Positions 19,001 to 27,582 of a stretch of 64,000 nucleotides of DNA are shown piece by piece. The first letter of the stretch is position 1. Each line of letters opens with the position of its first letter. Under the pieces are notes generated by a model, which was not told where the DNA came from, ran no database searches, and saw only the letters and a program-made list of their open reading frames with translations. The position numbers and the translations under genes were made by a program. Location: NCBI GenBank assembly GCA_900102235.1, contig FMVL01000003.1, forward strand, positions 248,001 to 312,000, given 5' to 3'. This stretch comes from Lachnospiraceae bacterium XBB2008. GTDB lineage: Bacteria; Bacillota; Clostridia; Lachnospirales; Lachnospiraceae.

Positions 19001-19951
19001 CTCTTCTTCGGACTTGGCGCTTAACTCTTCACCCGCATTCTCCCCCATGATCTCATCAAGGTTGTCTTTGATTTCAAAACTACCGTAGTCTTCATCGAAC
19101 CGGGAAAGCTCATTTTCGATCTCTTCATCTTTCAGTTCACTCTCCGGGAGATGCTCGGCGGCGTCTAACAGACGCAGGAACATTTGTCTGCACTGCTCCA
19201 TCATGCGCCTCATCAGTTTGCCTTCACTTGATGTGGCGCCCATCACGTGAGCCAGAGGTCTGGTCTTATAATATTTGCTTGAACATATTTGCAGACGGGC
19301 ATTATGGTATGAGAACAGCAGGCGCGCAGCCTGAAGCTTCTGCAGAAACATGGCCTGATCATCCTGATTCGGGATAAGCTTCGCTGACTTTTCTTCTTCA
19401 GATCCGCCCATATACAGAAGGCTCATCCTGATTTTCTCTACTTTGGTCTTTAATTCCGCAATAACAGTCTGGGACTGAAACAGTTTTTCATCATCTGCCA
19501 TCGCCTTCAGCGAATTACGTTCGAGGAGAGGTTCCAGCATGAATTCCCTGAGTTCATCCTTTGTTTCCTTAAGAAGTGTCCTCGGATCCGCGGTTTCGAC
19601 CATTTTCTCATGCATATCAATGGTCTGCTTATGTGTAAGAGCCTCGGCCCTGCTTAAGGATAAAGCCGTGTTGGCAAGTTCAAAAAGAGAATCTCTTCTT
19701 TCCTGCTCCGTTACATCCTGAACATTCGAAGCCGCATGCAGCTGCTCCTCTTCCAGCAGAGACATCGTGCTCACAAGAGGCTGTTCCTGCTGTACATTTT
19801 TTGGGGCAGACTTTTTTTTGCTTTTTGTCTGTAGGTCGAATTCCTGCTTTGGAACTTTGTAAACTTCACTGGTCCATGGCTGTTGTACCGCCTTCTTGCC
19901 GGTATCTATTTCCTGTTTTGATTTATTCTTGAAAAGAAATCCCGAATCCAT
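16013..19951 (-). CDS. Calpain-like cysteine protease with coiled-coil repeats (1312 aa)
   Basis: Three parts are visible. Residues 63-270 share a helical domain with the 811-residue protein. Residues about 300-560 are a charged coiled coil with three internal repeats around LDEPVQQE...KKANEQR. Residues about 830-1312 are a calpain (peptidase C2) catalytic region: oxyanion/nucleophile motif VIQGEFNDCMLLSAL (Q852, C858), the LWVRVMETAY helix, GHQYTILGV (H1238) and LRNPWGRYSKEY (N1260, W1262). All triad residues are present. The Cys-to-His spacing is 380 residues against about 157 in animal calpains, so a large insertion separates the two lobes. No signal peptide, EF-hands or C2-like domain is seen. 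It is the last gene of the operon. Intracellular processing of one or more neighbours is an inference. Confidence 0.88.
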   Translation of the reverse strand: MDSGFLFKNKSKQEIDTGKKAVQQPWTSEVYKVPKQEFDLQTKSKKKSAPKNVQQEQPLVSTMSLLEEEQLHAASNVQDVTEQERRDSLFELANTALSLSRAEALTHKQTIDMHEKMVETADPRTLLKETKDELREFMLEPLLERNSLKAMADDEKLFQSQTVIAELKTKVEKIRMSLLYMGGSEEEKSAKLIPNQDDQAMFLQKLQAARLLFSYHNARLQICSSKYYKTRPLAHVMGATSSEGKLMRRMMEQCRQMFLRLLDAAEHLPESELKDEEIENELSRFDEDYGSFEIKDNLDEIMGENAGEELSAKSEEELSAKAEEELSAKAEEKKKLEAQKALADEAELDAFLDEPVQQEREEYEKKKKEDIEARKDEIEARKTVIEARNAEIKKKANEQRIKLEKELADRKKQKAEIDADEAELDALLNEQTSEETEYQKRVKELTETRKEAISKKANEQRRELERKLSERKKLKAENEIKERENFAAEEDVLNAILDEPVQQEKEAYEKKKKADAEARKEDIAKKANEQRRELERQLSEKKKREAEAGAKTGAATDAEEEEFLDLLKDVPAMSEQEMAEFGQTMENGEVPVESDEMDFEEEDSIAAFKQALKDAKPLTEVQKREIEGYDYMPSLEEEKVQEKVQDKVQQTVLFQIPSELEKKSDNSYSGSIGKVEQKDTDELASEVKRKEVKRQLAEDLAKEKTNDVTLKGILDMLKKYAQINDTFGDAVTAYGVKDSNFDQITENLKSESDLLFKAVSALSDLNRRINDDKDTAQTMDQASKALVKKYYDRLKDQCLGKLTFDKGHKVHIARTSYNNQMYNGENAETISTEFKHKELLFSHEPCVNDVIQGEFNDCMLLSALTSMVHKDPEMIKNMMYDHGDSVTVRFFLDNKTGGYEPYYINVPKATTDKNLNSALWVRVMETAYSTFRIYTAPEATRNTANMSSWKRNANSFNRLDGQVNLAGSPELYDDRNMFANLHWLMFGDSSYDEICGALMGVKSETNGRIESDTDYFKERKTNNMVLYLEQMKTNAGLDKDAYKESKAPKDKSAFKEYITDRIITKLLSVHLFQSEAFKAVENPEDTLRFFSKKATIEDVQDLLVSLGKVTTDLLDNGAESAEVVKYLKKYRLDSKLGSSLLKELQGFDPNWTSLRSDLKQMIAERLALLSKQADKVDDLDHRGFGGEYTEHAVQTFDKIAGALAEGKTLGASTYAFRGNGKEVGQDGQPMDEGITYGHQYTILGVAEGEFKNAKYIKLRNPWGRYSKEYEVQGDQVVSKVKERTSGDPNHGIVYVELNEFMNKFRGYTIAPK
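18340..19035. repeat. Coding repeats in the coiled-coil region of the calpain-like gene
   Basis: Three degenerate units of roughly 200 bp encode the LDEPVQQE/KKANEQR repeats. A 25-nt string is identical at 18441-18465 and 18876-18900, which suggests recent duplication or conversion. At 18970-19030 there are also 24-bp tandem units encoding EELSAK(A/S)E. Length variation between strains is expected here. Confidence 0.75.
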
Positions 19952-19982
19952 ACTGCTATGCTCCCCTCCTTAGTGCTTGAAT

Positions 19983-20834
19983 CTATACCGGTTCGTTCCT
20001 GCTTCCCTGATATACCGGAATACCTATCTCATACGGGAAAAGACGTTCACCGAGCGCGAGTGCGGAAAAATTATGCCTGTCTATAATGATCTTCGTGCTC
20101 ACGGAATACATATCCAACGCGGTGGTCAATGCCTTTTTGATCATCTTAAGGATATACTTTTTAGCATCTTTGCCGGCGGCAGTCATCAGTTCGATCCTCA
20201 TGCTCCCGCTTGGCATCAGGTGAACCAGGAACAGCCCGCATATCGTTCCCTTCTGTTTGTAAAAGCAGGAAACATCATTTTCAAAATGCGATCTCGGCAG
20301 ATACATCAGATCTTCGCATATACCATGACGTCCCATTCCTTCAAACATATTGAGCGCCTCCGACAGTTCATTCACTCCTGCCGACCAAAGCGATACGACA
20401 TTCTCATCAATGTCTATTTTCTGCATCACGGCGACTTCATCTACCTGCCATAATTCGGCTGAGATCTCATCGCCCTCAGCGAGCATTACACTGAATCCGG
20501 CATTCTTTAATAACTGCTGTTCCGGGCTGTCCTTTTTGGCCGCTATGGAAAAAGTTGACCTGCAAACATCATCCAGCATAATGCTCTCTTCATACTGATC
20601 AAGCATTTGGTAAGCCGCCTGCTCATCATCTACACGCAGCCACATGATATTGCTGACTTTGAGTTCTTCATTCAGCATGTTCTTAAGTTCCCAGACCATG
20701 GCTGCCACGGGTTCATCTTCCTCTACCGCGATCAACCCGTGATAGAATAATCTCCCGATGTAATCAGCTATATCCACGGGGATAAACTCTATGAAAGATA
20801 TGATGTTTTCCGTTGTCAACTCAATAATATCCAT
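19983..20834 (-). CDS. GNAT-like protein with degenerate C-lobe (283 aa)
   Basis: The N-terminal half has a GNAT-like strand pattern (LFYHGLIAVEEDEPVAAMVW, about 29-48). The C-terminal lobe (GLFLVHLMPSGSMRIELM to the RLFPYEIGIPVYQG end) aligns with the C-lobes of the proteins at 27583-28569 and 28566-29063. The acetyl-CoA loop R/QxxGxG/A is not seen; the matching place reads AAGKDAKKYI. The protein may therefore bind a ligand or partner rather than catalyse. It lies 31 bp before the calpain-like gene and 44 bp after the giant-protein gene. Confidence 0.6.
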   Translation of the reverse strand: MDIIELTTENIISFIEFIPVDIADYIGRLFYHGLIAVEEDEPVAAMVWELKNMLNEELKVSNIMWLRVDDEQAAYQMLDQYEESIMLDDVCRSTFSIAAKKDSPEQQLLKNAGFSVMLAEGDEISAELWQVDEVAVMQKIDIDENVVSLWSAGVNELSEALNMFEGMGRHGICEDLMYLPRSHFENDVSCFYKQKGTICGLFLVHLMPSGSMRIELMTAAGKDAKKYILKMIKKALTTALDMYSVSTKIIIDRHNFSALALGERLFPYEIGIPVYQGSRNEPV

Positions 20835-20878
20835 AACCTGCCCCCTGTCTCCCGTATGATTATCTTCCTCTCAACTGA

Positions 20879-23800
20879 TCAGAAAAACGATTTGATGTCC
20901 TCCCAGGTTTTCTGGGCTAACATACTGCTTGCCTTCGGAATGCCCAGCTGCCACATCACGCTCCACATCTTCGAATAGATCGTATCGCCCATGACTTCCT
21001 GGAAACTGCTCTCTCCGGCAACCGAGAAGCGGTCGTCATCGGCTTTCCGCAAGCTGAGCAGCGTAACCAGACGTCTGGAATTAATGGAGTTGAGGATTTT
21101 AATGAAGTTTTCCTCTTCTTCATGCATAGTATCAGCATTGCTTCCTTTGGCCGCTATCACTTGTTTATGCAATTCCTTTAGTCTGTCAAACGAATCCTTC
21201 AGGTCTTTACCCTGTTTCTCATCGGCAAAGCATCCCTCCAGGGCTTTCTCGGCTTTTACATATCTTTCTGTCTGCGGATCCATCTTACGCGAGAGATCTT
21301 TTTTCTTATGCTCGTCATCCTCGATGGTCTTGGCATCGATCACGAACGTTTCATGCAATCCCTTAAGCTGATCATCCTTAAACTTCTGCTGTGCTTCGGG
21401 AGTGACATATCTCTGATTCATGATTTCTATATATTTTGTGGCAAATTTCTCCTTTGCAGCTTCCTTATCAGCCTCTGTTTTGAAGTCGTCATACACGACA
21501 TCGAGGAATTCCTTCAGAGGCTGTTTAAGCGTATCCGCTGCCCTGATCTCATTCAATATACCCTTAAACACCTGTTCATTGGGTTTCCCGGCGATCATGG
21601 CATCCAGGCTCTGTATGAGTTCTGTCTTTTTGGCCTCCGGAACAAATGCAAATATGCTTTGTATATCTTTTTTGAGGCCGGGGAGAATGTCCGTCTTAAG
21701 CCCTTCCTCGGTATATTGGCCATATATCTTTTCGAACCTCTGCAAACGTTGTTCGAGACCGATCATAAACTGTGCTTCAAAGTCCTCACGAGAGATTTCT
21801 TCTTTTGAAAGAGCGTCCAGTTTTGCCTTGATCTCATCTTTATTGAATCCGCACAGAGCCATCTGTTTCAAGATATGATCACTCCTGCTGGAAACCTGGA
21901 AATCACCTGCCTCCGCACTGGCTTTGGCAACCATATCCAGTTTCTTATCACCAATATTACCGCCCAAAAATGTTTCATCGAGCGATTTGACGTCATCCTG
22001 AAGATAGTCGATGGCTTCATCGATCGAATCGATACTGTTCTGCAGACGCATGGCACCGTCAGCGAAATCATTTATGGCGCGCGGTATCTCGAAGCCCAGT
22101 TTGGATGCCTGAGAAATGGCGGCCACGATACGTAACGCCGTGTCATTCGAGTCGCCGCACGAGAATATCCGTCTTATGGCTCTGCTGAATTTGTCTTTAT
22201 TCTGCCTGATGGTCTCCTTGGGTGTATCGGTCATCAGTTTAAGGAACTCATCACGGAATGTATCTGCATCTCCGGTGACCACGGAGATCATCATACGGAT
22301 GATACCGGTCTGCTGAGCTTCGGTCAGTTTCGTACAGTTACCGAAGTCGAGGACCACAGCTTTTTCGTCATTGACCTGAATGTTTCCGGAATGCAGGTCC
22401 GCATGGTAGAATCCTTCACCGAATATACCCTCATAAGTCCATTTCTGTGTCAGTGTCAGCAGATGCTTCTTGCGTCTCTTAAGTGCAGCTATCCTTTCTA
22501 CCAGTTTCTGCCGTTCGGTTTCCGCCTGTATCAGATCATTGCCGTTGAGTTTACGTTCCACGCCGGTCAAAGGGTCCACACGGTACATCAGTTTGCCAAA
22601 AGCATCCCGTTTCAGGTTCTTCTCCATAACGGAATTATGGAGTTTGAGTGTCTCACTCATGTACTTGTTCAGAGTACTTCCTTCAGCCTTCTCAAGCAGC
22701 ATGACATTGGATGAAGGTTTAACCAGATCACTCAGCTTCATGGCCTCGACATCATCAGTCTTCTTTTTCTTGTCATAGGCCTTATTATATATTTCACCGG
22801 ATTTTATATTCTTAGCTTCGATTGTAAAGTCCAGTTCCTCGTATATATTCTTCAGTTTACCGAGATAGGTAAGTTCCATACCCTTATCTGTTTTCTTCGC
22901 GCATTCGAGCATGAAGTCTTTCTCTCTGTCCATCCTGTTCTTGACATCAGGGCGCAGGATCTTTACAACCGCTTCTTTACCTTCTTTCGGCAATTCGGGA
23001 CCGTAAATCTTAACGAGGAATGTTTCACCCACGGAAGCAGCACCGAGTGAAGAAACTACTTCTATATTTGTGATACGATGGTTGGACTCCGCTACCAGCG
23101 CGGAAAGCCTGGCCTGTACCACCTCATCCGGTATATGCGCAAGTTCCGATTTCATATCCGACAGTGCCTTGCGGAATTCCTGCGGAAGCGCCGATTCCGG
23201 AACCCCCTGAAGCATCTTCTGGAACAGAGGTCCTGCCCCTTTTAAGTACCCGCTGATAAAGGCTGCGTTCACGTTTTCGTCGGGATCGTATATCTTTTTG
23301 CCTCCGACCACGATCTGCCTCTTCTTCTCACGAAGAGCGGAAGCCAGCATTGCACGCTTATCCTGGATGGACATCTTGTTGAAATACTGCCCCATGACCA
23401 GCTTAACGAATTTGCCCGAACCTTCAGCGCCGGCAGCCAGATCTTTAACCATATTCACAAGAATATCGTGGCCTTCTTTAACAGTGGCAGGCACTCTGTT
23501 TTCATCAGCCAGCTTTTCTCCGCCGGCAGCCAGCCACTCACGTATCTTCAGACGGTTATCCAGAACTTTTTTGTACTCCGCCACAAAATCCCGCTGGGAT
23601 TTGACCATTGAAGACTCAATCTGTTTAAGCCTATCCGTCATTCTCAGGAAATCAGGATTCTTTTCCCTGATAGCCTTCTCTCTTTCAGATCCGCCGAACT
23701 GTTTATACAACTGAGTACGAAGTTTACTGAATTCTGCCGAATCTCTCATAAAAGACTCATACGCTTCACGGTATACGGCACCGCCGTTTCCCTCGTCGGC

Positions 23801-26800
23801 GAAGTACTTCTCGAGTTCCTTTCTTCCGACCTTACCTATATTTTCATCAGTAAATGCCATAAGAGAGCCCTGGAATTCGGATACAGCCGACTGCTTATTC
23901 ATTTCCATAAAAGTATCCAGGAACCTGGTCTCCGCTTCGTCAGCCTGGGCTTTCATATGCTCATTTCCGTCCACTTTAGCCTTCTGACAGATGTCATAAT
24001 CTCTTTTAAGTCCTGTCAGATCCTGAAAATACTTCTCCACTTCAGCTATAGCGCTGTTAAGACTGTCGGGATCAGCGATCCGGACAGCATGTTCGCCCTC
24101 ATAGGTGATCACATTTTTAAGCAAAACTTCGAACTTTGTCCTCTCAACAGTGAGAAGATATTCGTCCTTATATCCGCCCAATTGATTAGTACAGGTATGC
24201 CATGCCGACAAAGCATCAAAGATCTTTTTATCCAGTTCCTCCGGCTTAGCCGTAGTAATATCTTTCATGCTGTCAATAAGTCTGCACGCCAGCGTGGAAA
24301 CCTTCATGGGAGCACTTCTGAGTATCAAGTCGGAGTCATCGACGGATGCTCCGGTCAGGCCTTTAAGAACCTGTGCCCGTGTTATGGTCTTATTCTGATC
24401 GATGAATTCCCTGTATTGCTCCGCAGGAATCTTATCAACTTCAAAGTCCGAAGTCAGCTGATAAACCTTATCTCCGCCCACACTATAGAAGGAGGCCACA
24501 GCATTAACTGTGATCTGGACTCTCGCAAGCTCCTCCCTAAAAGGCTTTTCTGTATCGAGAGGTAATACATAAGTAGAAAAAAGCGGCATCTGTTTCAACG
24601 CGTTGTTCAGCTGGTTCAGGTCCTTGGCAGTTGTTATCCCCCCCTTTTGATGTGCTAATTCATTCATCAGAGCAAGAGCGCGTTTCAGTTCCTTTTTTTC
24701 ACGTTCTATAGCAGCCTTATTACTGGCACGGTCGACCTTTTCCGGGTCTTCCTTTTGCTTTAAGATCAGTTCACCGTTTTCATCGATCTTGATGCCCTGC
24801 TCTTCGTTAAACAACTCCTGGATGGTATTCGTAGCCTCAATAACGGCTTCATTGACCCCGGCTTCAGCCTCGATGAGCTTCATCGTCAGATCCGCATTGC
24901 CCGTATCGAACTGGTCGGTGATAGCCTTTTCAAGTTCATATGCGACACTGGCATACGGAACCGACAGCTTAATCCCGAGAAATTTGGTTAATCCGGGGAC
25001 TTCGATACCTGTCAGTAATTCCGCAAGCTGTTTTTTCTGTCCGCCAAGCTCTATCTCCTGTGAGGCAAAAGTCTCTATGATCCCGGCGAGCTTCTCCTCC
25101 ATGGCTGCTATGATTTCCTCTCCGAATCCGTCCTCATTGCCCATAGGAATACGCTCAAGGGTCTCCCTTAACAGGGGAATCTTCACCTTTTCACCGGGTT
25201 CCATCCCATTTTTGATCATATTTTCACGCTCGTAGGCGTACTCGAAGAGCATATATGTGAGCGCGGGGATGTTGGCCTTGAGTATATTCTTCATGCGCTC
25301 CCCGGGAGCGATCTCGCCTTCATTCTCGACGCCGGTATCTTTTGAGAAGATCATGTCCGCTATAAGCTTTTGGACAACATCCTTCTTGGAATCCCGTTCC
25401 TTTTCCTCCACCTCTTTACTGTTGGCTGCAAGCTGTTTAAAAGCATCCATCGCAGCTTTCGATACTCCGGCCTGAGAGAAAACCTTATGCTTCTCTTCGA
25501 TCACAGGTTTCAGCTCTTCCATCTTCTGTTTCTTCTCGATACTCTTAATGCCTTTTACGCGGAGCTTATTTGCCATCTCATCGCGTTTTGTCAGAAGATC
25601 GAGTTCAAGGTCATGCATATTGGTCTGCATCTGCTGCTGGAAATTGCCGGCTTTACAGATTTCGTTCAGATGATCGATCTCTTCCTGGGTAATGGGATTA
25701 TCGCGCTCCATCTTAAGGAACACATCAAGCATCTGATCGGGAACGTTATTAAATACGTTCTGCATGGTTTCAAAAGTCAGCTGCTGCTGCATCTTCGCCA
25801 CATTCAGTTCCGAAGGATCCTCAAGCTCACCGAGCCTGCGCATTACTTCTTTGAAGAGGTTCAGATTATTCACCTGAACTCCGTGTTGTATGAGATGATC
25901 CCTTGCATCCTCAGTTACACTGTATCCGTTTAACCTCTGCTCCTGGTTATTACTGTCCGTAAGCATAAACTGTGTAACGGTATCCAGGTGGCCTATCCTG
26001 TTCATGATCTCGGCAAAGATCGCGCGGTTTGTCGGATTCTCATGCGCCTCCATCAGTGCATTTACCGCCACCTCATACCAGGAATCGGTCTCCTGTCCCC
26101 GGGAATTTGTACGTTTCTCCATAAAATGATTCAGGATCCGCTGCTGCTCATCCTCATCTTTCATCAGGAAGAAAGCCATAGCGGTATTGTGTTCCCTGGC
26201 CAGGCCATTGGCCTCAATCTTCTCCTCCTCTGCCTTAACGAAGCTACTGATCTCCTGCTTCGTCATATTTCCCTGCATCAGGTGAACCGCCAGAGTTTTG
26301 ATGGTCGTGGTGGGCAGATTATTGAAGAAAGATTTGGCAAACCCCCCCAGTTTCTCCAGAACACTGATGGAGAGATCATGAACGCTCCTGACGTCGGTTA
26401 TCCTGGCAGTCCTGTTATCGGAAATATCTATGGAAGACAAGGCTGACGAGACTCCGGCGGTGCCGAGCAGGTTTACATTGTCGAGCATGGTGGTGGAAAG
26501 CTTGCTCACCAGATCCGAAGTGGTTCCGGGGATCGTAAACGTCTGCCCCTGTGCGACTATGGTCAGATGATTATCCTCGTCCTGTCTGACCTGAACGACT
26601 TTATCCTCGATGATGACACTGCCGCTGTAGAAGACATCCGGCTTGATCCTGGCAACAAAAGCAAGGAGACGATTAAGATAAAACCGCTGGTCGCCTTCAG
26701 CCCATTTGGTACCTTTATAGGCAGCTTCAAAGGAAGCCTCGCCGGTAATGAACCCGAACATCGCCTTCATATTCTTGGGCAGATTCTTTACAGTGCCCTT

Positions 26801-27538
26801 AACCCTCTCGGCGTTGCGGGCAGCCGGAGTCTTAACGGGTCTTGAATTCGCTCTTTCCTCTGCACTGCGTACGACCAGATTTGCGTTGCGCGCATATGCA
26901 CTGGCTATGCATAGGAGTTCGAACGGTTTCTCCACACGCAGATTCTCGGGCGATATGGCACCGGCATTTATACGCATCCGAAGCTGTGTGAACATGGCCT
27001 GCTCCCTCATCATACGATGGAGGGCTTCATTTACCTTCTGAACCTTCGGAGTGTTGGCTTTTTTCTTTCTGGCATTTATATAATCCAGTGCCGCATCTAT
27101 GGCCGTGGTATATGCGTCCTCTATACCGACAAGTTCTTCGCCCTTAACAGGAGGATACTGACCGTTTCGATCGGCATTACGTTTCCTGCCGATCTGATTC
27201 TCCAGCTCCAGAAGCCTGTCCTTGAATTTGAGCATATCCTTGGATTCGTTCTTACGCTTCTCTTCGTTGAGCAGCACGTTTGACAGCTGTCTGTCCTTGA
27301 TGACAGTCAGTTTCTCACGCTCTTCCATCTCTTTGGCGGTCATATCCGACTTGCCCGTGCTCTTATCCAACAGGGCATCGATATCTGTGATGTTTCTCTG
27401 GGCAGTGTTATAGGCATCGATCCTGGCCTTGTCCTGAGTCTCACGTTTGACGGTCACGCCTTGCTCAATGATATCCTTAGATTCCTTTTTTTTGACCTCT
27501 TCCCAAGGTTCCTGATTACCGATGATCTCCCAATCCAT
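20879..27538 (-). CDS. Giant cytosolic protein with embedded ABC1/UbiB-type kinase domain (2219 aa)
   Basis: A strong ribosome site (AAGGAGG) precedes the ATG. Residues about 1490-1800 carry the atypical-kinase marks of the ABC1/UbiB/AarF family: an Ala-containing nucleotide loop (VSSLGAASVGETFLVK), EAVVKILRPDV with Lys1526, EELDFTIEAKN with Glu1574, LLEKAEGSTL, the catalytic loop YHADLHSGN (Asp1714, Asn1719) and LDFGNCTKL (Asp1731). These residues are intact. The flanking regions of about 1480 and 420 residues are long, charged and mostly helical, and I recognise no further domain. Usual UbiB proteins are near 500-550 residues, membrane-linked and support quinone synthesis; this one has no membrane helix. 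The surrounding genes are GNAT-like. A role in protein or lipid phosphorylation, or ATPase-driven remodelling, is inference. Confidence 0.85.
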   Translation of the reverse strand: MDWEIIGNQEPWEEVKKKESKDIIEQGVTVKRETQDKARIDAYNTAQRNITDIDALLDKSTGKSDMTAKEMEEREKLTVIKDRQLSNVLLNEEKRKNESKDMLKFKDRLLELENQIGRKRNADRNGQYPPVKGEELVGIEDAYTTAIDAALDYINARKKKANTPKVQKVNEALHRMMREQAMFTQLRMRINAGAISPENLRVEKPFELLCIASAYARNANLVVRSAEERANSRPVKTPAARNAERVKGTVKNLPKNMKAMFGFITGEASFEAAYKGTKWAEGDQRFYLNRLLAFVARIKPDVFYSGSVIIEDKVVQVRQDEDNHLTIVAQGQTFTIPGTTSDLVSKLSTTMLDNVNLLGTAGVSSALSSIDISDNRTARITDVRSVHDLSISVLEKLGGFAKSFFNNLPTTTIKTLAVHLMQGNMTKQEISSFVKAEEEKIEANGLAREHNTAMAFFLMKDEDEQQRILNHFMEKRTNSRGQETDSWYEVAVNALMEAHENPTNRAIFAEIMNRIGHLDTVTQFMLTDSNNQEQRLNGYSVTEDARDHLIQHGVQVNNLNLFKEVMRRLGELEDPSELNVAKMQQQLTFETMQNVFNNVPDQMLDVFLKMERDNPITQEEIDHLNEICKAGNFQQQMQTNMHDLELDLLTKRDEMANKLRVKGIKSIEKKQKMEELKPVIEEKHKVFSQAGVSKAAMDAFKQLAANSKEVEEKERDSKKDVVQKLIADMIFSKDTGVENEGEIAPGERMKNILKANIPALTYMLFEYAYERENMIKNGMEPGEKVKIPLLRETLERIPMGNEDGFGEEIIAAMEEKLAGIIETFASQEIELGGQKKQLAELLTGIEVPGLTKFLGIKLSVPYASVAYELEKAITDQFDTGNADLTMKLIEAEAGVNEAVIEATNTIQELFNEEQGIKIDENGELILKQKEDPEKVDRASNKAAIEREKKELKRALALMNELAHQKGGITTAKDLNQLNNALKQMPLFSTYVLPLDTEKPFREELARVQITVNAVASFYSVGGDKVYQLTSDFEVDKIPAEQYREFIDQNKTITRAQVLKGLTGASVDDSDLILRSAPMKVSTLACRLIDSMKDITTAKPEELDKKIFDALSAWHTCTNQLGGYKDEYLLTVERTKFEVLLKNVITYEGEHAVRIADPDSLNSAIAEVEKYFQDLTGLKRDYDICQKAKVDGNEHMKAQADEAETRFLDTFMEMNKQSAVSEFQGSLMAFTDENIGKVGRKELEKYFADEGNGGAVYREAYESFMRDSAEFSKLRTQLYKQFGGSEREKAIREKNPDFLRMTDRLKQIESSMVKSQRDFVAEYKKVLDNRLKIREWLAAGGEKLADENRVPATVKEGHDILVNMVKDLAAGAEGSGKFVKLVMGQYFNKMSIQDKRAMLASALREKKRQIVVGGKKIYDPDENVNAAFISGYLKGAGPLFQKMLQGVPESALPQEFRKALSDMKSELAHIPDEVVQARLSALVAESNHRITNIEVVSSLGAASVGETFLVKIYGPELPKEGKEAVVKILRPDVKNRMDREKDFMLECAKKTDKGMELTYLGKLKNIYEELDFTIEAKNIKSGEIYNKAYDKKKKTDDVEAMKLSDLVKPSSNVMLLEKAEGSTLNKYMSETLKLHNSVMEKNLKRDAFGKLMYRVDPLTGVERKLNGNDLIQAETERQKLVERIAALKRRKKHLLTLTQKWTYEGIFGEGFYHADLHSGNIQVNDEKAVVLDFGNCTKLTEAQQTGIIRMMISVVTGDADTFRDEFLKLMTDTPKETIRQNKDKFSRAIRRIFSCGDSNDTALRIVAAISQASKLGFEIPRAINDFADGAMRLQNSIDSIDEAIDYLQDDVKSLDETFLGGNIGDKKLDMVAKASAEAGDFQVSSRSDHILKQMALCGFNKDEIKAKLDALSKEEISREDFEAQFMIGLEQRLQRFEKIYGQYTEEGLKTDILPGLKKDIQSIFAFVPEAKKTELIQSLDAMIAGKPNEQVFKGILNEIRAADTLKQPLKEFLDVVYDDFKTEADKEAAKEKFATKYIEIMNQRYVTPEAQQKFKDDQLKGLHETFVIDAKTIEDDEHKKKDLSRKMDPQTERYVKAEKALEGCFADEKQGKDLKDSFDRLKELHKQVIAAKGSNADTMHEEEENFIKILNSINSRRLVTLLSLRKADDDRFSVAGESSFQEVMGDTIYSKMWSVMWQLGIPKASSMLAQKTWEDIKSFF

Positions 27539-27582
27539 ATTCTGCTATCCTCCTTGTTGTCAGTTTTTGACGGACCCGGACA

